Source: Chamaesiphon sp. 336R_metabinner_41 (lineage in GTDB: Bacteria > Cyanobacteriota > Cyanobacteriia > Cyanobacteriales > Chamaesiphonaceae). From it: a DNA stretch of 49,918 nucleotides. The position numbers were made by a program, and so were the translations under genes. Where the stretch lies: NCBI GenBank assembly GCA_025359915.1, contig JANYDE010000086.1, positions 1 through 49,918 of the forward strand, read 5' to 3'. The notes under the pieces are model-generated. The model searched no databases. It was not told the DNA's origin and saw nothing but the letters and a program-made list of their open reading frames with translations. Of the stretch, positions 35,304 to 45,853 are shown in pieces. How positions within the stretch are numbered: the first letter of the stretch is position 1; each line of letters starts with the position of its first letter.

Positions 35304-36647
35304 ATGTCACTCAATATTCAAACAGTTTCTGATTCTGCTCGTCAAATTGCTACCAAATTAGGTATTTCCAAATTCGATTTATCTGGTTCGACAGTCGATG
35401 AAACCAGCGTACAGGTAGATAAAGGCGAACCCAAACAAGTTAAAGCTTCCAACCGCTCTGGAATTACCGTGCGAGTATGGAATAATGAAAATACTGTCGG
35501 CATTACTAGTACCACTGATGTCGATGATATCGGATTGGAACTTGCGTTGAAAACTGCTTATGAAGCTAGCTTTTTTGGGATTAAAGAACACGCACCAGAT
35601 TTTAGTCCAGAGGCTACTGCACCGATTTCTGCAATTAAGATAGAATCAGGTGAAGCTGCGACAGTCCCACAATTAATTGAGAGCTTGGTCAATGCGGAGC
35701 AAAAATTATTAGATGCCCATGAAGCGATCGAGAGTGTACCTTATAATGGGTTAGCCCAAAGATCGATTGACCAATTTTATCTCAATAGTGATGGTGCAAT
35801 TCGGAGTGATTCACATTCTTTTACATCGCTGTATCTCTATACCAAAACTGAACAGGAAGGCAAAAAACCCCGCAGTGCGGGCGCATTTGAAATCAGCCAT
35901 AGCTTTGCCAAATTAGATGTCCAAAAATGCATCGATGAAGCCGCCGAAAAAACTATCAGTCATCTCAACTATGAGAAGGTAGCTTCTGGTAAATATACAA
36001 TCGTTTTTTCTCCAGATGCATTCTTGAGTTTACTCGGCGCATTCTCCAATCTATTTAATGCCCAAAGTATTCTCGATAATCAAAGTTTGTCTACGACTGA
36101 ATCTTTGGGTACTCAGATTGCGTCTCCATTATTATCTGTCGCCGATGATGCATTGCATCCGAGTAATATTGGGATTGAAACATTCGATGGAGAAGGAACT
36201 CCAACACGCCGCATCGATCTGATTGACAAAGGTATTTTATCATCCTTCATCCACAGTGCTGGAACTGCCAAACGGATGAATGCTCAACCGACAGGACATG
36301 CAAATATGGGATCAAAAATTACGGTTTCTCCTCATTTTTATCATGTCTCTGGTGGCGCAACAGCAGATGATAAATATAATCTCGATACGGCGGAGAATGT
36401 GATCTTAATTGATGACCTCCAAGCTCTCCATGCGGGCGTACAATCTCTACAAGGCTCTTTCTCTTTGCCTTTTGATGGTTGGGTGATAAATCGTGGTGTC
36501 AAGACTAGTGTGGAGTCAGCTACTGTTGCCGGAGATTTCCGCGAATTGTTGAATTCGATCGTCCATATCGAACCGAAAGAAGAACTAACAAATGGTGGCG
36601 TTTGCCCGCGTATTTGGGTTGAGGGATTGTCTGTGACTGGGGAATAG
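35304..36647 (+). CDS. TldD/PmbA family metalloprotease-like protein
   Basis: A 447-residue protein of the TldD/PmbA family (PmbA/TldE-like branch). Family features include VKASNRSGITVRVWNNENTV near the N-terminus, the central repeated strand-helix units, and GGVCPRIWVEGLSVTGE at the C-terminus. In bacteria TldD and TldE form a heterodimeric zinc protease that unfolds and cleaves peptides; the catalytic HExxxH lies in TldD, and none is seen here, which fits the TldE/PmbA partner. A TldD partner is not adjacent. ATG 35304. A strong terminator follows. Confidence 0.88.
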   Translation: MSLNIQTVSDSARQIATKLGISKFDLSGSTVDETSVQVDKGEPKQVKASNRSGITVRVWNNENTVGITSTTDVDDIGLELALKTAYEASFFGIKEHAPDFSPEATAPISAIKIESGEAATVPQLIESLVNAEQKLLDAHEAIESVPYNGLAQRSIDQFYLNSDGAIRSDSHSFTSLYLYTKTEQEGKKPRSAGAFEISHSFAKLDVQKCIDEAAEKTISHLNYEKVASGKYTIVFSPDAFLSLLGAFSNLFNAQSILDNQSLSTTESLGTQIASPLLSVADDALHPSNIGIETFDGEGTPTRRIDLIDKGILSSFIHSAGTAKRMNAQPTGHANMGSKITVSPHFYHVSGGATADDKYNLDTAENVILIDDLQALHAGVQSLQGSFSLPFDGWVINRGVKTSVESATVAGDFRELLNSIVHIEPKEELTNGGVCPRIWVEGLSVTGE

Positions 36648-36655
36648 TGATAGAC

Positions 36656-36688
36656 AGAAACCCGACTTTTCTAAAAAGTCGGGTTTCT
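36656..36688. terminator. Hairpin terminator, AGAAACCCGACTTTT family
   Basis: Perfect 15-bp arms identical to the hairpin at 12361-12393, loop CTA, between the convergent TldD/PmbA and cheW genes. Both copies are followed by AGTAATGGT a few nt later. Confidence 0.8.
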
Positions 36689-36712
36689 GATAGTAATGGT
36701 AGTCAAAAATTA

Positions 36713-37138
36713 TTAACTATCCAAAATAAAGATAGTTAATTCGCGATCGAAGATCGACGGCATGGCAATATGACTGGCGATACCGAGTGGGCTATTAGTG
36801 CGTAATTCGCTAGGTAAAATCCGAATGCGATCGAGAGGGACAATGGTAAGTGTGGGAGCTGTCTCGATCGGAATAGCGTATAGTTTATCGCTACTGAAGA
36901 TCGCTATCGTCGTCGGATTGGAGATAGAACTTCCAAACAATCGCTGATGCAGATCGAAAATTTCGACATTTTGTCCGATCTTCAAATCTTCGTCCAGTTG
37001 ACTATTCTTGATGACTCGATCGATCTTGGAAATCGGAATGCCAAAAGTAACTTCACCAATGTTGAATACCATTAATTCAACACTAAGTTCGATCAGCTCG
37101 GTGATTTCGCTCCATTTATTCGAGATAGTGTTTGTCAT
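36713..37138 (-). CDS. CheW-like coupling protein (second of the pix cluster)
   Basis: A 141-residue CheW domain protein: ELMVFNIGEVTFGIPISKID is the family start, with VEIFDLHQRLFG and a C-terminal strand block IAMPSIFDRELTIFILDS. CheW links receptors to the CheA kinase. It is the last gene of the minus-strand pix cluster, 81 nt beyond pixL, and is not part of the Synechocystis pixGHIJL order I recall. ATG 37136-37138 directly follows a GGATAGT/CCACTAT heptamer run (37139-37170). Confidence 0.8.
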   Translation of the reverse strand: MTNTISNKWSEITELIELSVELMVFNIGEVTFGIPISKIDRVIKNSQLDEDLKIGQNVEIFDLHQRLFGSSISNPTTIAIFSSDKLYAIPIETAPTLTIVPLDRIRILPSELRTNSPLGIASHIAMPSIFDRELTIFILDS

Positions 37139-37170
37139 GGGGATAGTGGATAGTGGATGGTGGATGGTTG
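37139..37170. repeat. GGATAGT-type heptamers touching the cheW start
   Basis: GGATAGTGGATAGTGGATGG and one further degenerate copy lie immediately before the cheW ATG on the minus strand, in place of a Shine-Dalgarno. Confidence 0.85.
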
Positions 37171-37218
37171 TTAGAAAGCTTCGGTGTTTTTGGTTGGGAA
37201 TATTAATGTGTTTGGTTC

Positions 37219-40200
37219 CTATCCCCTATCCCCTTGATTAATTATTTTCCCAATTGCGGTTATGAAATCCTGCTCGACATATGGTTTGATGAAATAATCA
37301 ACTGCACCTAAATGCGCGGCAAATTGACGGTGTTTGGCATTGCTGCGAGAGGTGAGCATGACGACGGGAATATGGGTGAGGGTTGCGTCTTGACGATAGA
37401 CATTGAGAAATTCAAAGCCATTCATATTCGGCATTTCGACATCACAAACTACCAATTTAATCTCGCCAGTTTTCTGGCGGAGAGTTTGGATTGCTTCTTG
37501 TCCATCCTTGGCTTGGAACGTGCGGTAGCCGAATTTTTCGAGCGAGAGACAGAGACTTTGACGGGTGGTAATCGAGTCATCGACAACCAGGATTCGCGGT
37601 GCCAAAGAATCGATCGAATTAATGGCTGGAGCGGCTGAAATTGCGGCAATGAGGGGAGAATGGGAACGATCGATTAATACTTGAATCAGGGTGTGAGGAT
37701 CTAGTACTGGGAGGACTGCACCATCCCCGAGAATGGTGCAGCCATAGCTATAACTAGGCGGAGTAATAGCTTTGCCAAAGGGTTTGATGGTTAGCTCTTG
37801 CTCGGTAATCAACCTGTCTATCTCAAATGCGACAATCCGATCTCGCGTCCGAATGAGTAATAGAGGTGACAGCCAGTCTTCAGGATTGGTAGCACTACTT
37901 TTGAGCGTATGGGAAACAGTTCGTTCGGGGACGGGAATGGAGTAAGTGAGGAGATCTGCGAGATTGTAAATGGGGATTGTCAGATCGCGCCAATGGAAGA
38001 TCCGCTGGGAGTCTTGGCTAGCGATCTGGGTAAGGGTGGGGACGACGATTTTTTGGATACTAGCAGCCGGAAAAGCATAGAGCGCGTTACCGACTTGACA
38101 CACCATTAATTGGGCGACGGTGAGGGTGAGGGGAATACGGAGGGTGAAAATGGTACCTCGTCCCAATTTCGAGTCGATCGAGATCGTCCCTTTGATCGAT
38201 TGAATCTGTTCTTTGACGATATCCAAACCCATCCCGCGTCCCGATAATTTGGTGATCCGATCTGCGGTGGAAAATCCAGGCGTAAAGATCAGATCTAAAA
38301 GTTGCTCAGTGGTGGCTCTGGCTACCTGTATAGGGGTTAAAAGTTTCAGGGCGATGGCTTTGGACTTAATCCGATCGATATCCATGCCACGTCCATCGTC
38401 AGCGATCTCGATGACCGTATGACTACCTTGATGGTAGGCGGTAATGTCGATCGAGCCGCGTTCGGGTTTATTCATCGCTTTTCGGGCAGCCAAAAGATCA
38501 ATGCCGTGGTCAAAAGCATTGCGGATGATGTGGATCAGCGGATCGAGAAGTTTGTCGATGACAGCTCGATCTACCAAGACTCCAGCTCCAGTAATTCTGA
38601 GATCGACAGGTTTGTTAAATTCGATCGACAGATCGTGAATAGTGCGAGGGAAGCGATTGAGAATTTCGCCTAAGGGGAGCATTCGTGCCCACATCAGATC
38701 CTCGCGAAGATGGGAAAGGAGTTGTTTTTGGCGATCGATCTGATGATGAGACTGACTTGTAAATAGGGCGAGATCTTCGATCTGTTCTTCGATTTGGGCG
38801 AGTTGCTCGATCGTCGCTTGGGCGATATGATGAACTTCACTATAGCGATCAAGTTCGAGAATATCGAATTGTTCATCAAGATCTTCTCCTGGTGACAACT
38901 CTGGTAGATTGCGACCAAATAAAGGCGGCTGAGTATGAATGGATAAAGCCTCCGCAATCTCTTGTAATCTATCGCCAATTGTCTGAAAATTCGCACATTT
39001 CGATCGCAATTGATCTAATGTATCTGTAACTTGTTCGCTCGATACAGCCAATCCATTTCCTTCAATGGCGAGTTCTCCCATCAGATTATTCATCCGCTCT
39101 AATCTATCAAGTGTGACTCTGACAGATAATTGAGGTGTCGAGTTCGGCGTAATTTTGCGAGATTTTTTAGCCCGAATTGGTTTGATCGCTTTTGATGGCT
39201 GCGCGAATGTTGCAGGAGTAATTGATGCGAATTTGTCGAAATTGCTGGTGATGTTGGCGATTAATAGTTTGAAGGGGGGAGCGGAAAGTGCGATCTTGGG
39301 GTTTCCAGCGAGGTGCTCCCTTGGGGAAACCCCAAGACCGCACTCTCCCCAAGTAGAGCACCTTTTCAAGACAGGGGAAAGGGGAAAGGAGGAGGGAGAT
39401 GGGAGATCGAAAATATCTTCTAAGTCAAAACGCAGACTAGTAAGCACGTCTCTTTCTGGGAAGCAAACAGCCCTCGGGGTGGACAGATCAAAAATATCCT
39501 CTAAGTCAAAACTCAGACTTCGTGAATCGGCAATTTTGGGCGTGAAAATTTCTGGATAGGGCAGATCGAAAATATCTTCTAAGTCAAAATGCAGGCTCAG
39601 TGAATCGGCAATTTTGGGCGTGAGAATTTCTGGATAGGGCAGATCGAAAATATCTTCTAAGTCAAAATGCAGGCTCAGTGAATCGGCAATTTTGGGCGTG
39701 AAAATTTCTGAATCAGGCAGATCGAAAATATCTTCTAAGTCAAAAATAATGCTGAATGGAACGGTAATTTCAGCAGAATGTTGAATTAATGGATGACTTT
39801 CTGCACATCGCCGATCTATTACCTCTCCCTTATCAGTGAGAATCGTTTCTAGAGCCGCATAAAAATTGACTAGGGCAAAACAACAAATTTCGTAACCACG
39901 GTCGGGATCGAGGTCTAAAGCCTCAATGGTGTTCCGAGCAACTATGCCAAAATTGAGTGTATTAGTTAGTAACGCAATTCCGGTAAATACCTCAGCCTGG
40001 GCGCGAAACTCGCCGATCGAGATCCGATCGAAGTCTGGATCGAGTAGGATATCTTTGAGTCTGACCAAACTTTCGGCAACATCTACCTCAAAAATCGATC
40101 GAACTAAATCGAGACCATTAATGTCATCTTCTGGTGTTTGTCGTCCCTCAATCACAAAATGACCAATCTTTTCATCCAGAACTACCAAGATACTTTGAGT

Positions 40201-40608
40201 ACTGGCATGAAAGCTAGGGGATAATATTTCGCCTTTAATCTGGGCTGTTATCAGTTGTTCTAATCGATCGAACAGCTCAAATAAAAGTAGTTCTAATTCT
40301 CGATCGAATGGTAATTCTGGTCGATCTAGTACTCGGAAAATATCTTCGAGCTGATGTGCAAGACTCTCAATCTCCTCTAAACCCAAACTTGCCGCACAAC
40401 CCTTAATCGAATGAGCGGCACGTAATAAATTATGTACCTTGGGCGTAATGCCTTGGCGGTAGCGGAGCGTTTGCCCTAGCAATAGCCTCTCCTGTGGAGA
40501 ATCGAGACGCAGATTCACAAGTTCTGTTTCGATCGTTTGCAACATCTTGAAGACTTCCAAGCTGAATACTTGATAGACTCGATCTCGTAATTCAGGGTCG
40601 ATGTACAT
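37219..40608 (-). CDS. pixL: Hybrid CheA histidine kinase with C-terminal receiver (PixL-like)
   Basis: An 1129-residue CheA/CheY hybrid, the predicted kinase of the phototaxis system. Domains: HPt with phospho-His66 in [15 protein letters not shown]; an intermediate helical region (about 150-270); a repeat linker (289-402) with five FDLEDIFDL copies; dimerisation P3 (about 500-560, [16 protein letters not shown]); HATPase (about 640-790, [26 protein letters not shown]); a CheW-like domain; and a receiver with DDS, Asp1056 and Lys in FIKPY. Two repeats are inserted in frame: family A at residues about 37-53 and a palindromic element at about 416-441. The ATG follows a heptamer array. Confidence 0.92.
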   Translation of the reverse strand: MYIDPELRDRVYQVFSLEVFKMLQTIETELVNLRLDSPQERLLLGQTLRYRQGITPKVHNLLRAAHSIKGCAASLGLEEIESLAHQLEDIFRVLDRPELPFDRELELLLFELFDRLEQLITAQIKGEILSPSFHASTQSILVVLDEKIGHFVIEGRQTPEDDINGLDLVRSIFEVDVAESLVRLKDILLDPDFDRISIGEFRAQAEVFTGIALLTNTLNFGIVARNTIEALDLDPDRGYEICCFALVNFYAALETILTDKGEVIDRRCAESHPLIQHSAEITVPFSIIFDLEDIFDLPDSEIFTPKIADSLSLHFDLEDIFDLPYPEILTPKIADSLSLHFDLEDIFDLPYPEIFTPKIADSRSLSFDLEDIFDLSTPRAVCFPERDVLTSLRFDLEDIFDLPSPSSFPLSPVLKRCSTWGECGLGVSPREHLAGNPKIALSAPPFKLLIANITSNFDKFASITPATFAQPSKAIKPIRAKKSRKITPNSTPQLSVRVTLDRLERMNNLMGELAIEGNGLAVSSEQVTDTLDQLRSKCANFQTIGDRLQEIAEALSIHTQPPLFGRNLPELSPGEDLDEQFDILELDRYSEVHHIAQATIEQLAQIEEQIEDLALFTSQSHHQIDRQKQLLSHLREDLMWARMLPLGEILNRFPRTIHDLSIEFNKPVDLRITGAGVLVDRAVIDKLLDPLIHIIRNAFDHGIDLLAARKAMNKPERGSIDITAYHQGSHTVIEIADDGRGMDIDRIKSKAIALKLLTPIQVARATTEQLLDLIFTPGFSTADRITKLSGRGMGLDIVKEQIQSIKGTISIDSKLGRGTIFTLRIPLTLTVAQLMVCQVGNALYAFPAASIQKIVVPTLTQIASQDSQRIFHWRDLTIPIYNLADLLTYSIPVPERTVSHTLKSSATNPEDWLSPLLLIRTRDRIVAFEIDRLITEQELTIKPFGKAITPPSYSYGCTILGDGAVLPVLDPHTLIQVLIDRSHSPLIAAISAAPAINSIDSLAPRILVVDDSITTRQSLCLSLEKFGYRTFQAKDGQEAIQTLRQKTGEIKLVVCDVEMPNMNGFEFLNVYRQDATLTHIPVVMLTSRSNAKHRQFAAHLGAVDYFIKPYVEQDFITAIGKIINQGDRG
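39287..39363. repeat. Palindromic repeat inserted in frame in pixL
   Basis: AGTGCGATCTTGGGGTTTCC (39287-39306) pairs with 39325-39344 with one mismatch; AGGTGCTC (39311-39318) pairs with GAGCACCT (39356-39363). Translated as part of the linker between the FDLEDIFDL repeats and P3. Confidence 0.75.
39404..39744 (-). repeat. 78-bp tandem coding repeat (26 residues) in pixL
   Basis: AGATCGAAAATATCTTCTAA or near-identical words start at 39404, 39485, 39563, 39641 and 39719, a period of 78 nt (81 once). Each encodes FDLEDIFDL. Confidence 0.9.
40452..40500. repeat. Family A dispersed repeat inside pixL
   Basis: GGCGGTAGCGGAGCGTTTGC followed by a variable tail, as at 5171 in the Rrf2 gene, encoding [13 protein letters not shown] just before the HPt active helix. 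Confidence 0.8.
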
Positions 40609-40777
40609 GGGAAAGGGGAAAGGGGAAAGGGGAAAGGGGAAAGGGGAAAGGGGAAAGGGGAAAGGGGAAAGGAGAAAGGAGAAAGGGGAAAGGAGAAAGG
40701 AGAAAGGGGAAAGGGGAAAGGGGAAAGGAGAAAGGGGAAAGGGGAAAGGAGAAAGGGGAAAGGGGAAAGGGGAAAGG
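40609..40777. repeat. GGGGAAA heptamer array upstream of pixL
   Basis: About 24 tandem heptamers GGGGAAA with GGAGAAA variants fill the pixJ-pixL interval and touch the pixL ATG. CCCATCT heptamers follow at about 40800-40830. Confidence 0.95.
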
Positions 40778-40830
40778 ACGCTTGCGTCCTAACTCCGAAT
40801 CTCCCATCTCCCATCTCCCATCTCCCATCT

Positions 40831-43800
40831 CTAAATCTTAAACTGACCAATATTCACCTGTAACTCCTGAGCGAGTTTGAGGAGATCTTGGAAGGAGGCT
40901 TGGACATTATCTGCCCGTGTGGAGGTTTTGGTGGAAATATTGGCGACTCGATCGATACTTTGAGTTACTTGTGCAGAGCTTTCGGCTTGGAGGAGAGCAG
41001 CTTGGGCGATAGCTTCGACAAGTTGACCGATTTTGGCACCGATGGCAGTAATTCGATCGAGACTCAATCGGGTTTCATCGACGAGCCTGGTACCGATGAC
41101 TACTTGTTCGGTACCAGCTTCCATCGCTACTACCACCTCACTTGTCTGCAATTGAATACTGGCAACTAGGATCTCAATTTCACCTGTCGCAGCGGCAGAT
41201 TGACGTGCCAGAGAACGAACTTCTTCGGCAACTACCGCAAACCCGCGTCCTTCTTCACCCGCTCGCGCCGCCTCGATACTGGCATTGAGCGCGAGCAAAT
41301 TGGTTTGGGCGGCGAAGTTGCTAATCAGGTTGACAACTTTAGAGATTTTTTGGGAAGATTCGCCCAATCGCTTAACTTTTTTAGCTGTTTCGGCTACTGT
41401 ACTCCGAATTGTCAAAATCCCTTCTACCGCGAGGTTCATCGCTGCATCGCCAGCTTGGACTAATTGGGCAGATTCCATCACCGCCGATTCAGCAATTAGC
41501 GCGTTGTTGACGACTAATTGGATCGAGCTAGACATATCCCGAAGTCGATGGAGGGCACCGCCGATGTCCTCAGATTGCTGAAGAGCATCGATCGACAGTT
41601 CGGCAACTGAAATCTCATTGAGGGTACTAGTGCTGACTACCTCCTGAGAGACAGTGCGGACATTCCCGACCAATCGTCGCAACCGTTCGACGGTAGAATT
41701 ATAAGAGTCAGCGATCGTCCCGATTTCATCTTCAGTCACATGAGCGCGAATTGTCAGATCTCCGTCACTGATTCGATCAATTTGGATTAGTAGTTCCCAA
41801 GCATTTTTTTGAAGTATTTCTCTCGCCGCTTCTTGACTGGCAGCATACTGCGATTGTTGCAAATTGGCGGCTTCCAATTGACGGACTAGCTGCGCTTGTG
41901 TCAAAGCTACGCCGAGTTGTACAGCAAGTTGGAGCAGGAGATTGATATCTGATGCTTCCCAATCCCGACTCTGCCGACACATCGTGCCACTAAATAGTCC
42001 AAAAAATTTATTATTAACAAAAATCGGCGTGGTGATAATCGATTTGATGTGAATTTTTTGGAAATGCGCAATCAGATCCGCACTAAAATCTGACTCTTGC
42101 AGATCTTTAATCTTGATAAACGAACCCTCTGCATAACCTCTGTCGAGAACTTCAAACATATGTTCAGCCGAAACAGTCGCACCGACGATCGATAATTCTG
42201 GTGATTCGATCGATTCAGCAATAATTGTTGCGGTTCCTTCCCCATGAGTATCTATAACCAACATACTAGTTCGATCGAGTCCCAATGCCGCTCGAATTTC
42301 TGGGAGAGCAATATTGAGGATCTCGCTTTCATCGGTTGATTGACGCAGTTTGAGCGTAATTTCTGACAGCAATTGGGATCTTTTTGCGGCTGTTGCCTGT
42401 TCCTCGATCAGTGTTGCCTGATTGATCGAGATCGCCAGTTGAGTCGCTAATTGATTGAATAAATTAATTTCATCAGGTTGCCATGCACGAGTTTCTTGGC
42501 ATTCATGGGCGATGAATAATCCAAATAATTGACCATCGAGCGCAATCGGGACGACCAAATTTGCCCGTACTTGCATCTGTTCCAACATCTGAAGATGACA
42601 GTCTGTCAAACCAGCCTGATAAATATCAGAAAACACCGTAATTTTTCCTTGTTCGTACCCAGCATCTTTGAGACAACAATCATCAATTTGGTTGCCAATA
42701 ATCGATAGTGTCTCCGTTGCCACTGATTCGGCAGTGATTTTGCCTTTTAGATCTGAATCTAACTCAAAAATAATCGCTCGATCGATATCCAAGGCATTGC
42801 GGACGAGTTCGACAGCCGTAGTGAGTATCTCTTGAAGTTTCAATGATTGTCGCAATTGTAGGGTAAAGTGAGAAATAATCTGCGATCTACGAGCCTCATT
42901 TTCGCGTTGTGTAAATAGTTGTGCCTGATCCAGGACTAGCTCAATTTGAAAGGCAATTTGGGAGATCGACTCAGTGATGGCTGAAGTCCAAATCCTTGGT
43001 GCATGACACATGTCTCCGATGATTAAACCGATCGATTTACCATGAACAAAGATCGGAATATGGATACTTGCTTTGACCTGAAGCTGTCTAATCTGCTCGA
43101 TCTGAGTATCATCAAATCCTGCTCGATCGATATCCTCGATCGTGGTAATCTGACCTTTTTTGTAACCTAAAATTCGCGCTTTTTCGACCAAAGCATCATC
43201 AACTGTGCGACCTAAAAGCGACAGGATACCTGGCGCAAGTGATTCTGCGGCGACTGTCGTGTGCGAGTTATCGTTGAAGCTGAGAAAGACTGTTCGATCG
43301 AGTTCAAAAGCCTGTCTCATCATCGTCAGTGCCGTGGCAATAATCTCCGCTCGATCAAGCGAAGCCCTTAGTCTGAGGGTAATCTCCGAGATCAGGCTCT
43401 CATAATGAGTCTTGGCTGCTCGTTGCTCGATCCATTTGTGTCGATCGATTACCAATCCAATTCGATCGGCAACAGTGGCAAATTTGTCAACCTCCGATCG
43501 TTTCCAATCTCGTTCCTCGGTACACATATGCCCGAACAGCAACCCTACGCGTTCGCCCTCAACCAAGATCGGTGCTACCAATCGCGCGCGGATATGGGAA
43601 TCTTCCAATAGGGTGATATCCTCGGCTTTGAGTCCACCACTATCATCAAGGTTATAAATACTCGAAATCTGTGCGTCGCAATCAGTATCTCCTCTCAGCT
43701 CATAAGCGAGATACTCATTCATCGCGTCCTCTTCTAGCAACGAGCAACCCGGCTTAACCGCCGCAGCAACCACTTGTCCCGACGCATGGAGCTGTTCTCC

Positions 43801-45075
43801 TACAGCATAATTTAAGCTAAACACCATTGCCCGATCAAGATTAAATTCTTGGCGAATATTTTCCAATGCTCGATCGAGTAAATCTGTCAACTTTTCTGGT
43901 TCGTGCAATTGCAGTGCTTGTGACAGCATATTCATCCGTTGCAATTCCACCGATTGGGTAGTCCAAGTCCCAATCTGTTCGACAGCCAAACCCATCCGCT
44001 GTGCCGCTTGAGTACCAAAAGATTCTTCCCAATCATGCCACGATCTCACCTGACTACATTGCTGAATCGATAGCAATCCTACCAATTGTTTGTCAGCTAA
44101 GATCGGGAACAGCATCATCGATTTCAACTGCATGGTGGCAAACAGCTTGCGGCGATGGGGACTGAGCTTGAGCTGTTGGAGATCGTCGATCTTGCCGCTC
44201 TTGCCTTGCTGATACCGCAACAATTCCGCTGGCGACTCGGCAAAATACATTTGTCCGACAGCAGTCCCCAACGTTGGTTGACAGCCAGATGCTAATGATT
44301 CGGCAATAACGACAGCAGTGCCATCGAGATTGCACCGATATAGCGCAACTCGATCGACTTTGAGAATTTCGGCAACCCCCATCACTCCAGCATTGTATAC
44401 TTGTAATCGATCGACTGATTCCTGGGCGATCAGAGCGATTTTACCAAATAATTTATTTGCCTGTGCTGCTAGTTGCTGTTGTTGTAACGTTCGATCGAAA
44501 TTAGCAACTAATTGATTGAAACTGTCTGCTAGCTCCTGAAATTCAGCCGTATCACCTGAATGGAGTTGAGCCGAGAGATTGCCATTCGCCGCTTCAGTGA
44601 GTTTTGCAGTTACTTGCTTAAAAGAATTGGAAAGTCGGCGTGTCACCCAGACAGCCGCACCGACATTGATAACGCCAATTGACAACAAAATCAGCACATT
44701 TGTCCACAAATGTTCGTCAGAGTCCGCCGATTGTGACTGAGAAATTTGCTCTGGTTGTGGCAGACTCGGCTTGACGAATTTACCGATTGATATCCACCCA
44801 ATTAATGCCACTGGCAATAGTGCAAATGGGAAAATTGTCAAGAAAATTTGTCGCTGTAATGTTTGCTGCAAAGGTTTTTGCAACTCAATTGCCCGATAAT
44901 TGGTTGGGACAATGAACCGCTTCCTGCGCGGCTCAATCGGATCAAGGGGATCTACGGGATTCATTGCTGGTGCGGTAGCGACTGAGATCGATCCATCTAC
45001 TGATACATCGTTGAGAATTGGCGTTGTGATCGGAGTGGTGATTTGCTCCTTTTTCTGACTATCGATCGTATTCAT
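40831..45075 (-). CDS. pixJ: Methyl-accepting protein with five GAF domains, one cyanobacteriochrome-type (PixJ-like)
   Basis: A 1414-residue membrane receptor, the predicted light sensor of the cluster. Two transmembrane helices (about 78-100, 122-143), a HAMP (about 145-200), five GAF domains (about 210-370, 385-560, 575-730, 750-905, 920-1075), a second HAMP-like segment and an MCP signalling domain with the hairpin tip [29 protein letters not shown], given here as [19 protein letters not shown]. Only GAF4 has the bilin site: Cys826-His827 in [19 protein letters not shown] and Cys800 in DDCC, the DXCF position, with Cys for Phe. The other GAFs lack the canonical Cys. Photochemistry is inference. 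Confidence 0.93.
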   Translation of the reverse strand: MNTIDSQKKEQITTPITTPILNDVSVDGSISVATAPAMNPVDPLDPIEPRRKRFIVPTNYRAIELQKPLQQTLQRQIFLTIFPFALLPVALIGWISIGKFVKPSLPQPEQISQSQSADSDEHLWTNVLILLSIGVINVGAAVWVTRRLSNSFKQVTAKLTEAANGNLSAQLHSGDTAEFQELADSFNQLVANFDRTLQQQQLAAQANKLFGKIALIAQESVDRLQVYNAGVMGVAEILKVDRVALYRCNLDGTAVVIAESLASGCQPTLGTAVGQMYFAESPAELLRYQQGKSGKIDDLQQLKLSPHRRKLFATMQLKSMMLFPILADKQLVGLLSIQQCSQVRSWHDWEESFGTQAAQRMGLAVEQIGTWTTQSVELQRMNMLSQALQLHEPEKLTDLLDRALENIRQEFNLDRAMVFSLNYAVGEQLHASGQVVAAAVKPGCSLLEEDAMNEYLAYELRGDTDCDAQISSIYNLDDSGGLKAEDITLLEDSHIRARLVAPILVEGERVGLLFGHMCTEERDWKRSEVDKFATVADRIGLVIDRHKWIEQRAAKTHYESLISEITLRLRASLDRAEIIATALTMMRQAFELDRTVFLSFNDNSHTTVAAESLAPGILSLLGRTVDDALVEKARILGYKKGQITTIEDIDRAGFDDTQIEQIRQLQVKASIHIPIFVHGKSIGLIIGDMCHAPRIWTSAITESISQIAFQIELVLDQAQLFTQRENEARRSQIISHFTLQLRQSLKLQEILTTAVELVRNALDIDRAIIFELDSDLKGKITAESVATETLSIIGNQIDDCCLKDAGYEQGKITVFSDIYQAGLTDCHLQMLEQMQVRANLVVPIALDGQLFGLFIAHECQETRAWQPDEINLFNQLATQLAISINQATLIEEQATAAKRSQLLSEITLKLRQSTDESEILNIALPEIRAALGLDRTSMLVIDTHGEGTATIIAESIESPELSIVGATVSAEHMFEVLDRGYAEGSFIKIKDLQESDFSADLIAHFQKIHIKSIITTPIFVNNKFFGLFSGTMCRQSRDWEASDINLLLQLAVQLGVALTQAQLVRQLEAANLQQSQYAASQEAAREILQKNAWELLIQIDRISDGDLTIRAHVTEDEIGTIADSYNSTVERLRRLVGNVRTVSQEVVSTSTLNEISVAELSIDALQQSEDIGGALHRLRDMSSSIQLVVNNALIAESAVMESAQLVQAGDAAMNLAVEGILTIRSTVAETAKKVKRLGESSQKISKVVNLISNFAAQTNLLALNASIEAARAGEEGRGFAVVAEEVRSLARQSAAATGEIEILVASIQLQTSEVVVAMEAGTEQVVIGTRLVDETRLSLDRITAIGAKIGQLVEAIAQAALLQAESSAQVTQSIDRVANISTKTSTRADNVQASFQDLLKLAQELQVNIGQFKI

Positions 45076-45190
45076 CAGTTTATTTTTATATATAAAAAGT
45101 TAATTTAAACTCAATAAAAGGGGTGAGGGCGGAGGGGGAGGAAGAATAGCTTTACTAACGAAATGGGATCCCAACTTCTGCCACTTAGTA

Positions 45191-45670
45191 TTAGAGAGTC
45201 GCGTGAACATCGGATTGACGGAAGATTGATTTTCCATCCAATACTAAAAAGTTTTCACCTGTAGCCGATACCAACAAACCACTCACACAACTTGAAACTT
45301 CTGGGTAAATATTAGTCGGTACTGGTGATTGGATCAGATCTAGATCGAACCATTCAATTTCCGCAATCTCATCGACAACTAAACCGATGATTTTTTGATC
45401 TCGATCTCCATTCTTCATCCCATTAGTGAGCATAATCGTCGGCTGAAGACTACGCATCTGCTGGAGAGCTGCTTTCACACCCAATAACCTTGCCAAATCG
45501 ACGATCCAGAGAATCTCACCCCGCCAATTGTAAACACCCATCACGGCAGGTGGTAGATGAGGCATCGGTACCACTCGATCGATCGGAATATTCACTAGCT
45601 CTGTAACTAGATCGATCTCCATCAGTGCCATCAGATTTGGCTGAAGTTGAAATCTCAAAAATTGCTGCAT
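45191..45670 (-). CDS. pixI: CheW-like coupling protein (PixI-like)
   Basis: A 159-residue CheW domain protein: LMALMEIDLVTELVNIPIDRVVPMPHLPP is represented by DLVTELVNIPIDRVVPMPHL, followed by MGVYNWRGEILWIVDLARLLG, the CheW signature. It should couple PixJ to PixL. It lies between pixJ and pixH in the pixGHIJL order. ATG 45668-45670 is preceded on the minus strand by a pure pyrimidine tract and no Shine-Dalgarno. Confidence 0.88.
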   Translation of the reverse strand: MQQFLRFQLQPNLMALMEIDLVTELVNIPIDRVVPMPHLPPAVMGVYNWRGEILWIVDLARLLGVKAALQQMRSLQPTIMLTNGMKNGDRDQKIIGLVVDEIAEIEWFDLDLIQSPVPTNIYPEVSSCVSGLLVSATGENFLVLDGKSIFRQSDVHATL

Positions 45671-45738
45671 GGGAAGGGGGAGGGTGGAGGGGTGAGCAGG
45701 CTACATGCGCAAGTCGGCTGGACTTCGTTTTAGATGGG

Positions 45739-45832
45739 CTTACCCCCCCAACCCTCCTTGTAAAGGTTGGCTTTTGTCCCCTCCCCGCATCCTTGGGGAG
45801 GGCTAGGGTGGGGTAAATATCTCCGCATCATC
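45739..45832. repeat. Dispersed repeat (family C) between pixI and pixH
   Basis: It ends GGGTGGGGTAAATATCTCCGC, inverse of the AGATATTTACCCCACCC core, with internal GGGGAGG/CCTCCCC-type pairing. Confidence 0.7.
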
Positions 45833-45853
45833 TCAAATTAATTATTAATTAAT

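Noticed and set aside
40515-40850. Minus-strand frames of 111 and 78 codons, and a 63-codon plus frame, made of Ser-Pro-Phe or Gly-Lys-Glu repeats
   Set aside because: They are translations of the GGGGAAA heptamer array; low complexity, all frames open, no homology.
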